Below the pieces are notes generated by a model. That model made no database searches. It was not told the DNA's origin and worked only from the letters and a program-made list of their open reading frames with translations. 64,000 nucleotides of DNA, from contig JBKEEO010000001.1 of the NCBI GenBank assembly GCA_047777415.1, forward strand, positions 1 through 64,000. Direction: 5' to 3'. Below are positions 36,320 through 44,867 of the stretch, piece after piece. A program made the position numbers and the translations under genes. Every line of letters starts with the position of its first letter. Position 1 is the stretch's first letter. This DNA is from Caproicibacter sp047777415. Its GTDB lineage: Bacteria > Bacillota > Clostridia > Oscillospirales > Acutalibacteraceae.

Positions 36320-36399
36320 CACAACAATCACCCCTTTGCTTTTACTAACAGAATATGCTGCGGCAAGCCGTTTGATTATTTCACTTTATCGCATTCTCT

Positions 36400-36879
36400 T
36401 TATGAAGGAACGGAATCAATCAGGCAAATTGCCTGCGCGGCAATTCCTTCCCCTGATCCGGTAAATCCCAAATGTTCTTCGGTTGTTGCCTTCACGCTGA
36501 CACAGTCAACATCAATTGCGCATGCCTGCGCAATCCGTTCCTGCATCCGCGAAAGATACGGACTCAATTTTGGCGCCTGTGCAACTACGGTGGAATCGAT
36601 ATTGCAAATTTTATAGCCTTTCTCCCTTAACAAAGCATTGACTTTTTTTAAAAGTTCGATACTGTCCGCGTCTTGAAACTTTGGGTCACTGTCGGGAAAC
36701 AACGCACCGATATCGCCGAGTGCCGCCGCTCCGAGCAAGGCATCCATAATGGCATGGGTCAGCACATCGGCGTCAGAATGGCCAAGCAATCCTTTTTGAT
36801 AGGAAATCTCGACGCCGCCCAAAATCAGCCGCCGTCCCGCCGTCAAACGGTGAACATCATATCCCTGTCCGATTCTCAA
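36400..36879 (-). CDS. ispF: IspF, 2-C-methyl-D-erythritol 2,4-cyclodiphosphate synthase
   Basis: The 159-residue enzyme of the MEP isoprenoid pathway has the zinc motif GYDVHRL at residues 6-12, GHSDADVLTHAIMDALLGAAALGDIG, FPDSDPKFQDADS, and the C-terminal KATTEEHLGFTGSGEGIAAQA. It overlaps ispD by four bases. Confidence 0.97.
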   Translation of the reverse strand: MRIGQGYDVHRLTAGRRLILGGVEISYQKGLLGHSDADVLTHAIMDALLGAAALGDIGALFPDSDPKFQDADSIELLKKVNALLREKGYKICNIDSTVVAQAPKLSPYLSRMQERIAQACAIDVDCVSVKATTEEHLGFTGSGEGIAAQAICLIDSVPS

Positions 36880-37589
36880 CGAGTTTTCCTCCTTTGCTCC
36901 AAAATTGCCTGAGCAATCACAAGGTCTTCCGCTGTGGTCAACTTGATATTCTCATAACTTCCCTTGCAAAGGTGTACCCGAACCCCAAGCTGTTCGACAA
37001 GCTGACAGTCATCGGTATAGTCTTTCCCTTCTGTTTGCGCCTTTTCTAAGGCACTCCGATAGAGTTTCAGCCGAAAGACTTGCGGAGTCTGCACCGCCCA
37101 AAGACTTTCCCTTTTCGGCGTGGAAAGCACACACTGTGCGGAATCAATCTTCTTAATTGTATCTTTCAGCGGCACCCCTAAGGCGGATGCCCCCGTGCGT
37201 ACAGCGTCCTGCACACATGCGTCTATTTCTTCAGGTTTCACAAGCGGTCTTGCCCCGTCATGAATCGCGATGATATCGGTATCCGGTTCAAGCTGCCGTA
37301 CCCCTGCGGAAACCGATTCCTGCCGTGAGCTTCCTCCGGGGATAACCGCTGTTACCTTTTTGATATGATAGCGGACGATACACTTTTTCATGTATTCGAT
37401 ATCTTCTTCTCGGCAAACAACAACCACGTGTTTAACAGTTGTCGCTTCATCAAATGCTTTCAGAGTCCACACAATGGCCGGCATACCCAAAATCGTCAGA
37501 AATTGCTTTGAGATGCCGCTGCCCATGCGTGTGGACTGCCCTGCGGCCGCAATCACCGCACAACATTTTTCGGCTGAATGAAACGCCAT
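36876..37589 (-). CDS. ispD: IspD, 2-C-methyl-D-erythritol 4-phosphate cytidylyltransferase
   Basis: The 237-residue enzyme has the nucleotidyltransferase signature AVIAAAGQSTRMGSGISKQF, GGSSRQESVSAGV, IAIHDGARPLV, and the product-site region TDDCQLVEQLG. It supplies CDP-ME to the MEP pathway, two steps before ispF, with which it overlaps. Confidence 0.96.
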   Translation of the reverse strand: MAFHSAEKCCAVIAAAGQSTRMGSGISKQFLTILGMPAIVWTLKAFDEATTVKHVVVVCREEDIEYMKKCIVRYHIKKVTAVIPGGSSRQESVSAGVRQLEPDTDIIAIHDGARPLVKPEEIDACVQDAVRTGASALGVPLKDTIKKIDSAQCVLSTPKRESLWAVQTPQVFRLKLYRSALEKAQTEGKDYTDDCQLVEQLGVRVHLCKGSYENIKLTTAEDLVIAQAILEQRRKTR

Positions 37590-37669
37590 TTCAATTCCCC
37601 CAAATCCATCTCATTATAAGTGATTTTTCTCCATGCCGCAAGCATAGCCAAAATATATACTGAAGACTA

Positions 37670-37698
37670 TTGAAAACAAATCCAAAACAGGGTATGAT
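37670..37698 (+). promoter_or_regulatory. Promoter of the thioesterase gene
   Basis: TTGAAA (37670-37675) and TATGAT (37693-37698) are 17 bases apart. An in-frame ATG at 37699 touches the -10 and cannot be transcribed from it, so this promoter decides the start at 37726. Confidence 0.7.
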
Positions 37699-37725
37699 AT
37701 GAAAAAACAAAACGGTGGTTTTTTT

Positions 37726-38205
37726 ATGGAAGAATTAAAAGCAAAACATGTTTCAGATTCCATTACAGAACAGATTCATCCCGTTTTTAATTCCCACTTA
37801 AATCCACAAAATCGCCTGTTCGGTGGGACGCTTGTTTCTTGGATTGACATCATAGCAAGTGCCGTGGCACGAAGACATTCTAACCGCAATGTTACAACCG
37901 CGGAAATTGACAGTCTTCAGTTCAAATCGCCGGTTTTTGCCAACAACGTGGTAGTACTGCAAGGTAAAATCACTTATGTGGGGCGTACCTCCATGGAAGT
38001 GCGCGTGGATAGTTATGTGGAAGAACTTTCCGGAGAACGTCGGTTAGTCAACACCGCCTATCTGGTCATGGTGGCATTGGATGAAAACGGGAATCCGACA
38101 CCTGTTCCCGGGCTTATCTGCGATACTCCGGAAGAAAAAGCAGAATGGGAAGCCGCTCTGAAGCGCCGGGAACTGAGAAAACGACGCAGGCTGGAAGCAT
38201 ATTAA
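37726..38205 (+). CDS. Acyl-CoA thioesterase, hotdog fold
   Basis: The 159-residue protein has the YciA/BFIT-like motif NPQNRLFGGTLVSWIDIIASAVARRHS with the catalytic Asp, VTTAEIDSLQFKSPV, and VYVEELSGERRLVNTAYLVMVAL-type strands. It hydrolyses acyl-CoA. The ATG at 37726 has GGTGG upstream and lies 28 bases after the promoter. It is monocistronic, with its own promoter and terminator. Confidence 0.9.
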   Translation: MEELKAKHVSDSITEQIHPVFNSHLNPQNRLFGGTLVSWIDIIASAVARRHSNRNVTTAEIDSLQFKSPVFANNVVVLQGKITYVGRTSMEVRVDSYVEELSGERRLVNTAYLVMVALDENGNPTPVPGLICDTPEEKAEWEAALKRRELRKRRRLEAY

Positions 38206-38206
38206 A

Positions 38207-38240
38207 AAAATGACCCCAATGAAACACGGGGTCATTTTTT
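38207..38240 (+). terminator. Terminator of the thioesterase gene
   Basis: AAAAAAATGACCCC pairs with GGGGTCATTTTTTT around a short loop; a strong hairpin with a T run. Confidence 0.8.
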
Positions 38241-38378
38241 TATATCTTAAGATTCCCGATTAAAAAGCATCACTGAAAAATTACCGGACGATTTCCATGT
38301 AAAGTCGTTTCGGAATCATTTCCTATGTAAAATGGAAACAGGCCGAAATGAACAACCGAATGAAAATCCGCACAGATT

Positions 38379-38978
38379 TTAAGTGCTCATACGGCTTCTG
38401 AGCTTCATTCTTGCGCGCTGCAAAGCATTGTCGGCAGCCTTTGGCGTAATGGAAAGTTTTTTGGCAATCTCAGAATAACTGTATCCGCTCAAATATAACC
38501 GCAGCACACGCAACTCACGTTCCGACAGCATAGACCGAATTTTTTTCCAAATTTGGTCAACATCTTCACTGTCGGTAAGCATGGTTTCCGGATCCCATCC
38601 GTCGGCCTGGAGTGCTAAATGAGAATTCTCGCTGTCGCTGAGAGATACAAAATTGCTCAATGGTTCATTTTTGCGGCTTAAAGCGGCACGGTAAGCCATA
38701 ATCATTCGGTTTGCGATACAAGTCCCGGCATATGTTTTAAATGTGGCTCCGTTTTCGGAGTTGTAAGCGCGCGCAGCATGAAACAAGCCCACCAAGCCTT
38801 CTTGGCAGAGGTCATCCGTTTCCAACTGAGCCGAATGAAACGGCGCAGCTTTATAACGAATCAACGACATATACCGCGCAGTCAACTCGGCGAATGCGTC
38901 CGAATCGCCTTTCTGAACAAGTGCAGCCAACTGACCATCCGTAAAATCGGCCAGTTGTGTATTGTTTTGAACAGTCAA
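38379..38978 (-). CDS. Sigma-70 family factor, SigH-like
   Basis: The product of about 199 residues has region 2 (LIRYKAAPFH, DDLCQEGLVGLFHAARAYN, FKTYAGTCIANRM) and region 4 (LSERELRVLRLYLSGYSYSEIAKKL, then AADNALQRARMKLR). Length and lack of region 3 fit the SigH/SigF-like small factors of clostridia used in stationary phase. The TTG at 38978 has GAGGTG seven bases before it and is preferred; an ATG at 38993 lacks a good site. Confidence 0.85.
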   Translation of the reverse strand: MTVQNNTQLADFTDGQLAALVQKGDSDAFAELTARYMSLIRYKAAPFHSAQLETDDLCQEGLVGLFHAARAYNSENGATFKTYAGTCIANRMIMAYRAALSRKNEPLSNFVSLSDSENSHLALQADGWDPETMLTDSEDVDQIWKKIRSMLSERELRVLRLYLSGYSYSEIAKKLSITPKAADNALQRARMKLRSRMST

Positions 38979-39151
38979 TGCAAAACACCTCATGACACTA
39001 CACTTTTCTATGATTTTATCATACCGTATGTAAGCCGATAAGTCAACGCAATTCTTCATCCTGCGCACCGTTATATTCCAATTTCGAATTCTATTGCGGA
39101 TTTATGTCGAACAGGGTATAATGAAATAGATTGGTTTAAGGAGGCGGCGGA

Positions 39152-40684
39152 ATGGTTTCTCATTTATACAGCATGGGGCTATACGGAATGGATGCGTTTC
39201 CTGTGGAAGTGGAAGCAGATCTTTCCTCCGGACTTCCCTCCTTTGAAGTGGTTGGTCTTCCGGATGCCGCGGTAAAAGAATCTCGCGACCGGGTTCGAGC
39301 CGCCATGAAAAACTGCGGTTTTGATTTTCCGGTGAGCAAAATTACCGTCAATTTAGCCCCTGCCGACAAACGCAAAGAAGGGCCGATTTACGACCTTCCA
39401 TTATTCATTGCGCTGATGAAAGCGAGCGGCCAGCTGAACGCGGACTTAGAAGGAAGTGTGTTTATCGGGGAGCTTTCTCTTAACGGAAAACTGCGGCCTG
39501 TACGCGGTGTTCTGCCGATGGCAATACGTGCGTACAAAGAGGGGTTTAAGCGTTTATTCGTACCGCAGCAAAATGCGGCCGAGGGCGCAGTGGTGCGGGG
39601 AATATCCGTTTTTCCCGTCACAGATCTTCCAGGGCTTTTGCAGCACTTAAACGGCGGTACCCAAATTGCTGCACTGCAACCGCCTGAAGCTGGATCTGCG
39701 AACTTTTCAAACTGCCCGGATTTTGCGGACGTCTGCGGACAGAATGATGCCAAACGTGCTTTGGAAGTTGCGGCCGCCGGCGGACACAATGTGCTGCTGA
39801 TAGGGCCGCCCGGTTCCGGTAAAAGCATGTTGGCGCGCCGCATCCCCTCCATTCTGCCGGAAATGACATTCGAAGAAACCATAGAAACCACCAAAATTCA
39901 CTCTGTCGCGGGAACACTTCCGCCCGGAAGCTCCTTGATTCGCACGCGGCCATTCCGTTCGCCGCATCACACGGTTTCTCCTGCGGGTCTTTCCGGAGGA
40001 GGCAGCATTCCTCGTCCGGGGGAAATCTCCCTAGCCCACAACGGTGTGCTGTTTCTAGATGAACTTCCCGAATTTTCTCGCAGTGCGATGGAGGTTCTGC
40101 GCCAGCCGATTGAAAATGGAACCGTGACCATATCCCGGGTGGGCGGTACGGTCAGCTATCCCTGTTCCGTGATGTTCGTCGCGGCGATGAATCCCTGTCC
40201 ATGCGGCTATTTTGGGCATCCAACGCGGCGCTGCACCTGTTCGCCGCAGGCAGTGTCACGTTATCTTTCTCGGATTTCCGGTCCCCTATTGGACCGCCTC
40301 GACCTGCACATTGAGGTTCCCCCCGTGGATTTTGACCAGTTGGACTCTCACGCGGCCGGAGAAACTTCCGCAGCCATTCGCCGAAGGGTCAACGCAGCCC
40401 GCAGGATTCAAAACGAACGATTCCGCGGCACGGGTATCACCTGCAACGCCAGAATTCGGCCGGACCGTCTGCATGAATTTTGCCGTCTGAGCGACTCCGG
40501 GCGAACTTTGTTAAAAAAAGCTTTTGAACGTTTGGGGCTTTCGGCACGTGCTTACGACAGAATTTTAAAAGTATGCCGCACCATCGCCGATTTGGATGGG
40601 AGCGAAACCATTCAATCCGCCCATGTTGCGGAGGCAGTACAGTATCGCAGTTTAGACAGGAAATACTGGCTTAAGGAACTCTAA
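39152..40684 (+). CDS. comM: YifB/ComM-family AAA+ ATPase (Mg-chelatase-like)
   Basis: The 510-residue protein has an N-terminal Lon-like domain (EVVGLPDAAVKESRDRVRAA; NLAPADKRKEGPIYDLP), Walker A GPPGSGKSML, Walker B LFLDELPEFSRSAMEVLRQP, the zinc-binding CPCGYFGHPTRRCTC, and the typical C-terminal helix bundle. ComM is a branch-migration helicase helping natural-transformation recombination in Gram-negatives; the role in clostridia is less clear. AAGGAGG precedes the ATG. Confidence 0.93.
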   Translation: MVSHLYSMGLYGMDAFPVEVEADLSSGLPSFEVVGLPDAAVKESRDRVRAAMKNCGFDFPVSKITVNLAPADKRKEGPIYDLPLFIALMKASGQLNADLEGSVFIGELSLNGKLRPVRGVLPMAIRAYKEGFKRLFVPQQNAAEGAVVRGISVFPVTDLPGLLQHLNGGTQIAALQPPEAGSANFSNCPDFADVCGQNDAKRALEVAAAGGHNVLLIGPPGSGKSMLARRIPSILPEMTFEETIETTKIHSVAGTLPPGSSLIRTRPFRSPHHTVSPAGLSGGGSIPRPGEISLAHNGVLFLDELPEFSRSAMEVLRQPIENGTVTISRVGGTVSYPCSVMFVAAMNPCPCGYFGHPTRRCTCSPQAVSRYLSRISGPLLDRLDLHIEVPPVDFDQLDSHAAGETSAAIRRRVNAARRIQNERFRGTGITCNARIRPDRLHEFCRLSDSGRTLLKKAFERLGLSARAYDRILKVCRTIADLDGSETIQSAHVAEAVQYRSLDRKYWLKEL

Positions 40685-40711
40685 TCGAAACATCTGTACC
40701 ACTGTGTAAAT

Positions 40712-40749
40712 TAAAATCCACCGGATGAAACTTCCATCCGGTGGATTTC
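40712..40749. terminator. Bidirectional terminator between comM and the lysozyme gene
   Basis: AAATCCACCGGATG pairs with CATCCGGTGGATTT around a six-base loop between two convergent genes, with A and T runs on each side. Confidence 0.8.
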
Positions 40750-40752
40750 TTA

Positions 40753-40790
40753 TGAGATTTTTTATTTCAATTGAGATTTTTTATTTCAAT
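40753..40790. repeat. Exact 19-base tandem duplication across a stop codon
   Basis: The unit TGAGATTTTTTATTTCAAT occurs twice without a gap (40753-40771 and 40772-40790). The stop codon of the lysozyme gene (40781-40783) lies in the right-hand unit. Confidence 0.85.
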
Positions 40791-43321
40791 GATGAGGCCG
40801 AAAGCGGATAACCGTAACCGTATTTGTTATAGCGCAAAGCGCTGTAATCCCCATAGTTATAAACGTTGGCCTCACCGAGCCGGCGGTAGAAAAGCCCCGT
40901 GTAGAACTTGCCTCCGGCTTGATTCCAGCGTATCAGTTCCGTACCGAATGCGTATGCATTGGTATAACTAAGGTCATGCACAAATTCGTCCTCATTTTCA
41001 AGGCTGACGTAACCGGAATTGACCCAACCGACCGTACCATCTTCCAATTTCACTTGATACCATCCGTCATTTTTGTCGGAGAAATCCCCGTCAATTACCG
41101 TGACAGATGTTCCCTTGCTCACCGAAGTAATCGGATCTGACAGAATTCCTGTATTATCCCTTACCTGTGCATCTTTCGTCACAGTGGCCTGGTAGGATGT
41201 TCCTTTGGAAAAATCAGGCGGCTGTATCGCATTCTTCATAATTCGGATAAAATCCATCTCGGTGGAACTGTTAAAATACCCGGAGCCGACATTGTAGGCA
41301 AAACTAATCAGACAGTCAGCTTGATATTGATTCATCAGGAAATTATTATTCTGAATCATCTTGTTCAATTCCGACGTATAGGAAGAGTTGTTAATACGGT
41401 TGACCATAATGGACCAAGCTTCCGTTTTGCTGACTCCGTTGTAAAATTGTGCGTTTGCACTCAATGTATTGCCATAGCCGATTGTTGGAACCTGGCTGGA
41501 TGAGATAGTGTCTATGTAGACATAGGCACGATATCCTTCCCAATTGGCAATCAGCTCCAGCATCTCATCGCTGACTCTGCGCTCCTCGGAAGTTGTCACA
41601 GATTTATCGTTTTGTTCGGTCACATAGGCACTTGTGGTAAAGCCCGTACTGCTGTAAGCGCCGCCGGAACGCGACAGTGCAACTACGGTGTAACTGCCGG
41701 GGTCGTCAAAGTTTGTAGTCGCTTTCCAGACCTTCGTAGTCACTCCGTTAATCGTTTCCGATGTACTGCTCACAGCCTCAACTACCGTTGTCCTGCCGGT
41801 CGGTTTCGTTACATAAAAGCGTACCCCGTCCCGGCTGTTGTCTGTAATCGCTGTGAGCGTCACTTGTTCTCCCGGCCCCGCAATATTTGGCGAAGCATAG
41901 GCCGTGCGCACAGGTTCCGCATCCGTCACGGTTACACTGCAAGTCGCCGTTGCCGATCCGGATTTCGCAGTAATTACAGCGCTGCCCTTTGCAACCGCGG
42001 TTACATACCCATTTACAACCGTTGCAACGGACGTATCGCTGCTTGTCCAAGTAACATCCGCACTGCTTGGATTGGTTGTCGCCTTTAGATACAAAGTCTT
42101 TCCAATAGGCACAGTTTGCGTTTTGGATGACAATGAGAGCGTGGAAGCTGTTATTCCCGTTCCAGAATTTGAACTATTGTCTTCACCCGTGGACGTACCA
42201 TTTGAATATTGGAACTTCACATAATCCGTGCTGACGTAACCGGTCTTGCCATCCGCAGTCTGCACCTTTACCCAACCGGAAGCCGGGGCACTCAGCACCT
42301 GCAGATTTGTCCCGAAAACCAAATTAGTCAGTATCTTGCAGGAAGTATTTGGCTGTTCGCGCAGGCGCAGAACATCCGCCGTCACAGTCGCTCCTGTGAT
42401 TCCTTCTGTATCGGTGTCCCCATCATCCCCGTCGGTATCATTGGAATCTTCGTTGCTACCCGATGAAGCTGACGACGAGGAGGACGCCGAAGAGGACACA
42501 GAGGAAGATATTTCAGAAGACGATGCAGTTGAAGTTGCGGAAGATGAGGAGGAGTCTCCCCCGGTATTCGTGTTTGTTGTGCTTGTGATAGTAAGATACT
42601 GCCGACTGCACCATCCCTGTGTGCCGCTTGGCGTGCGCACCTGTACCCATTCTGAATTAGAATTATCCAAAACGGTGACGGTAAGCCCTTTGCTCATTGT
42701 GAGAATGACCTTATAGTTCATTCCTGCGCCGGTGCGCAAATTCAAATAATCGGTCGTCTTTGCCGTAGTGGAACCGATTGTGGAATTGGACTCCGCAGAA
42801 GAAGATGTACCTGATAGAATCAAGTATTGACGGCTGCACCACCCCTGTGTGCCGCTGGACGTTTGCACTTTTACCCAGCCGGAATTGGAATTGTCCAAAA
42901 CTTTTACAGTGGTTCCTTTTGGCATAACCAGCAGTATTTTGCCGCTTAAAGATGATGCCTGCCGCAGATTTAAATTGTCCGTCGTTGTGGCGGTTAAATT
43001 AGATGCAGAAGATGTCTGTTCCGAAGAGGATGAAAAACTTAGGTACTGCTTAAAACAGTAACCCGTTTTGCCGCTCGAGGTTTCAACTTTCGCCCAATTG
43101 GGATCTGAATTATCTAGAATGGATACCGTAGTACTCTTCGGCAAGACCAATATAACCCCTGTGTTCGTCCCGGCCCCTTGACGCAGATTTAGATAATCCG
43201 TGGTTGTAGCCGTTAGCGACGCCGCACAAGATGGAATGGGAAAGGATAATATGACAAGACAGCCTGCGCAAAAAGCGGAGACTGTTTTTTGCAAAAAGCC
43301 TATAAAGCTATTCATTTTCAT
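40781..43321 (-). CDS. Secreted modular GH24 lysozyme with SH3 domains
   Basis: The 846-residue protein has a signal peptide, three bacterial SH3 domains (each starting TATTDYLNLRQ-like and ending in YL), a Ser/Glu/Asp-rich linker near 255-305, and a fourth SH3. A BIG2 domain (ASTLSLSSKTQTVPIGKTL), an Ig-like domain and a GH24 lysozyme domain follow; the last carries the catalytic Glu in ELIANWEGYRAYVYID and PTIGYGNT. A last SH3 and the RWNQAGGKFYTGLFYRR ending close it. GH24 cleaves peptidoglycan and is usually found in phage; here it is a chromosomal wall enzyme. Confidence 0.88.
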   Translation of the reverse strand: MKMNSFIGFLQKTVSAFCAGCLVILSFPIPSCAASLTATTTDYLNLRQGAGTNTGVILVLPKSTTVSILDNSDPNWAKVETSSGKTGYCFKQYLSFSSSSEQTSSASNLTATTTDNLNLRQASSLSGKILLVMPKGTTVKVLDNSNSGWVKVQTSSGTQGWCSRQYLILSGTSSSAESNSTIGSTTAKTTDYLNLRTGAGMNYKVILTMSKGLTVTVLDNSNSEWVQVRTPSGTQGWCSRQYLTITSTTNTNTGGDSSSSSATSTASSSEISSSVSSSASSSSSASSGSNEDSNDTDGDDGDTDTEGITGATVTADVLRLREQPNTSCKILTNLVFGTNLQVLSAPASGWVKVQTADGKTGYVSTDYVKFQYSNGTSTGEDNSSNSGTGITASTLSLSSKTQTVPIGKTLYLKATTNPSSADVTWTSSDTSVATVVNGYVTAVAKGSAVITAKSGSATATCSVTVTDAEPVRTAYASPNIAGPGEQVTLTAITDNSRDGVRFYVTKPTGRTTVVEAVSSTSETINGVTTKVWKATTNFDDPGSYTVVALSRSGGAYSSTGFTTSAYVTEQNDKSVTTSEERRVSDEMLELIANWEGYRAYVYIDTISSSQVPTIGYGNTLSANAQFYNGVSKTEAWSIMVNRINNSSYTSELNKMIQNNNFLMNQYQADCLISFAYNVGSGYFNSSTEMDFIRIMKNAIQPPDFSKGTSYQATVTKDAQVRDNTGILSDPITSVSKGTSVTVIDGDFSDKNDGWYQVKLEDGTVGWVNSGYVSLENEDEFVHDLSYTNAYAFGTELIRWNQAGGKFYTGLFYRRLGEANVYNYGDYSALRYNKYGYGYPLSASSLK

Positions 43322-43449
43322 TCAATTCACTCCAGTGGTGTCTGTTCTTCAACATGTGCCACGTTTGTCGCAATTTTCTGTCTAATTCATACGAATAATT
43401 TACAAAACCTTTCTTGATTATAAACTAAAATATGACAATTAGCAAGTAT

Positions 43450-43475
43450 TCATTGCTTTTTTAGTCTTTTTTCGC
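43450..43475. repeat. 26-base direct repeat, left of the IS481-like element
   Basis: This run (cattgc, six T, agtc, six T, cgc, with one leading T) is identical to 44539-44564 and directly flanks the inverted-repeat ends of the element. Confidence 0.85.
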
Positions 43476-44538
43476 TGTAGGACTACAATACATATTGGAC
43501 AGTTGAGAAAAAATAAAATACAGAAATGGACACATCGGTTACAATAAAGCTACCCAAACCAAATCATACCGAGAGGAAGTGTCCATTCCTGCATGAATAG
43601 TGTAACACAAGATATGAAGTTTAGGCAATCCATAATGATCTACGCTCAAAAGTACGGTGTCAGTCGTGCAAGCAGAAAGTACAACAAAAGCCGTTCCTTT
43701 ATTTACTTTTGGATGGCCCGGTATGACGGTACATTAGAATCGTTGGCTTGCCGGTCTAGAAGGCCACACAGTCATCCAAACCAACATACACCTGCCGAGT
43801 TAAAACTGATTCGCGACATGCGGCGCAGGAACCCAGAACTCGGTATGATTGAACTATGGTCCCGGTTAAAAAAGCGCGGATACAAGCGATGTCCGGAAAG
43901 TCTGTTCCGTGTAATGCGCCGAATGGGGATTTTTCCAGAGGCAAAACCGAAGAAAAAATATCAGCCAAAGCCATATGAGCAAATGACGCATCCCGGAGAG
44001 CGCATTCAAATCGATGTAAAGGTAGTCCCAAAGCGCTGTATTGCCGACCCTGAGCTTCGGCTTTTCCAGTATACCGCTATTGATGAATTTTCTAGGCTAC
44101 GTTTTTTGGCAGCATACCCTGAACAGAGTACCTACTCTTCTGCCGACTTTCTTAAACGAGCTGTCAAATGGTTTGCCCGGCGCGGTGTTCATGTGGAATG
44201 CATTCAAACTGACAACGGTTTTGAATTTACCAACCGTTTTTCCCCATCAAAGAAACATCTGCTGACGCTCTTCGAGGCCACTGCCGCTCAACTGCATATC
44301 CGGCACAAACTGATTCGGCCTTATACGCCCAGGCACAATGGTAAAGTGGAACGCAGCCATCGCGAAGACCAAAAGCGCTTTTACAACAAACACCATTTTT
44401 ATTCCTTAGCGGACTTTGAAAACCAACTTTCCATCTACTTACGACGCTCTAACAATATGCCGATGCGTCCCCTTCACTGGTTATCTCCTTCTGAATTTTT
44501 ACAATCCCATACTGTCCAATATGTTTGACAAACCTACA
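43476..44538 (+). mobile_element. IS481-like insertion sequence
   Basis: This 1063-base element starts TGTAGG and ends CCTACA. Its ends form an imperfect 28-base inverted repeat (TGTAGG...ACATATTGGACAGT on both ends). It carries one DDE transposase gene whose stop codon lies in the right inverted repeat. The flanking 26-base direct repeats are unusually long for a target-site duplication. Confidence 0.85.
43593..44528 (+). CDS. DDE transposase, IS481/IS3-like integrase core
   Basis: The 311-residue protein has an N-terminal helix-turn-helix (QKYGVSRASRKYNKSRSFIYFWMARY) and an rve-type catalytic core. The DDE residues lie in RIQIDVKVV, CIQTDNGFEF and RHNGKVERSHREDQ. The C-terminal LHWLSPSEFLQSH is typical of IS481-related elements. 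The reading frame is whole, so the element may be active. GAGAGG lies 13 bases before the ATG, a loose spacing. Confidence 0.9.
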   Translation: MNSVTQDMKFRQSIMIYAQKYGVSRASRKYNKSRSFIYFWMARYDGTLESLACRSRRPHSHPNQHTPAELKLIRDMRRRNPELGMIELWSRLKKRGYKRCPESLFRVMRRMGIFPEAKPKKKYQPKPYEQMTHPGERIQIDVKVVPKRCIADPELRLFQYTAIDEFSRLRFLAAYPEQSTYSSADFLKRAVKWFARRGVHVECIQTDNGFEFTNRFSPSKKHLLTLFEATAAQLHIRHKLIRPYTPRHNGKVERSHREDQKRFYNKHHFYSLADFENQLSIYLRRSNNMPMRPLHWLSPSEFLQSHTVQYV

Positions 44539-44564
44539 TCATTGCTTTTTTAGTCTTTTTTCGC
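44539..44564. repeat. 26-base direct repeat, right of the IS481-like element
   Basis: Identical copy of 43450-43475. After it, 44565-44780 is AT-rich sequence in which I see no gene or RNA. Confidence 0.85.
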
Positions 44565-44780
44565 AATGGTGATTCAATGGATACCCCCCATTTCTTGTGC
44601 GAAGTACAAACGTATCAAATCATGTGGTCATGTGACAGCAAATACCAAATACCTTTGCTATAGCTATCATTGTATTTTTCGTATGCCGCACAATTGCTTT
44701 CTCAATAAAATCGTCTTACACCTCTCCATTTTACAATTTCCATTGAAGATTACTCCAAAGATTCACATGGATTCACCATA

Positions 44781-44828
44781 AAAAAACACCCCTTACCAGA
44801 GTAAAAAATACTCCAATAAAGGGTGTTA
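44781..44828 (-). terminator. Terminator of the GAPDH gene
   Basis: On the minus strand, an extended hairpin pairs AACACCCTTTATTGGAGTA with TACTCTGGTAAGGGGTGTT and ends in a T run, 40 bases after the stop codon. Confidence 0.7.
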
Positions 44829-44867
44829 CTCTTATTCTACGATATGAACATTCAGTACAAACCCAAA

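Noticed and set aside
37699..37725. Upstream ATG of the thioesterase
   Set aside because: It touches the -10 box, so it would not be in the transcript.
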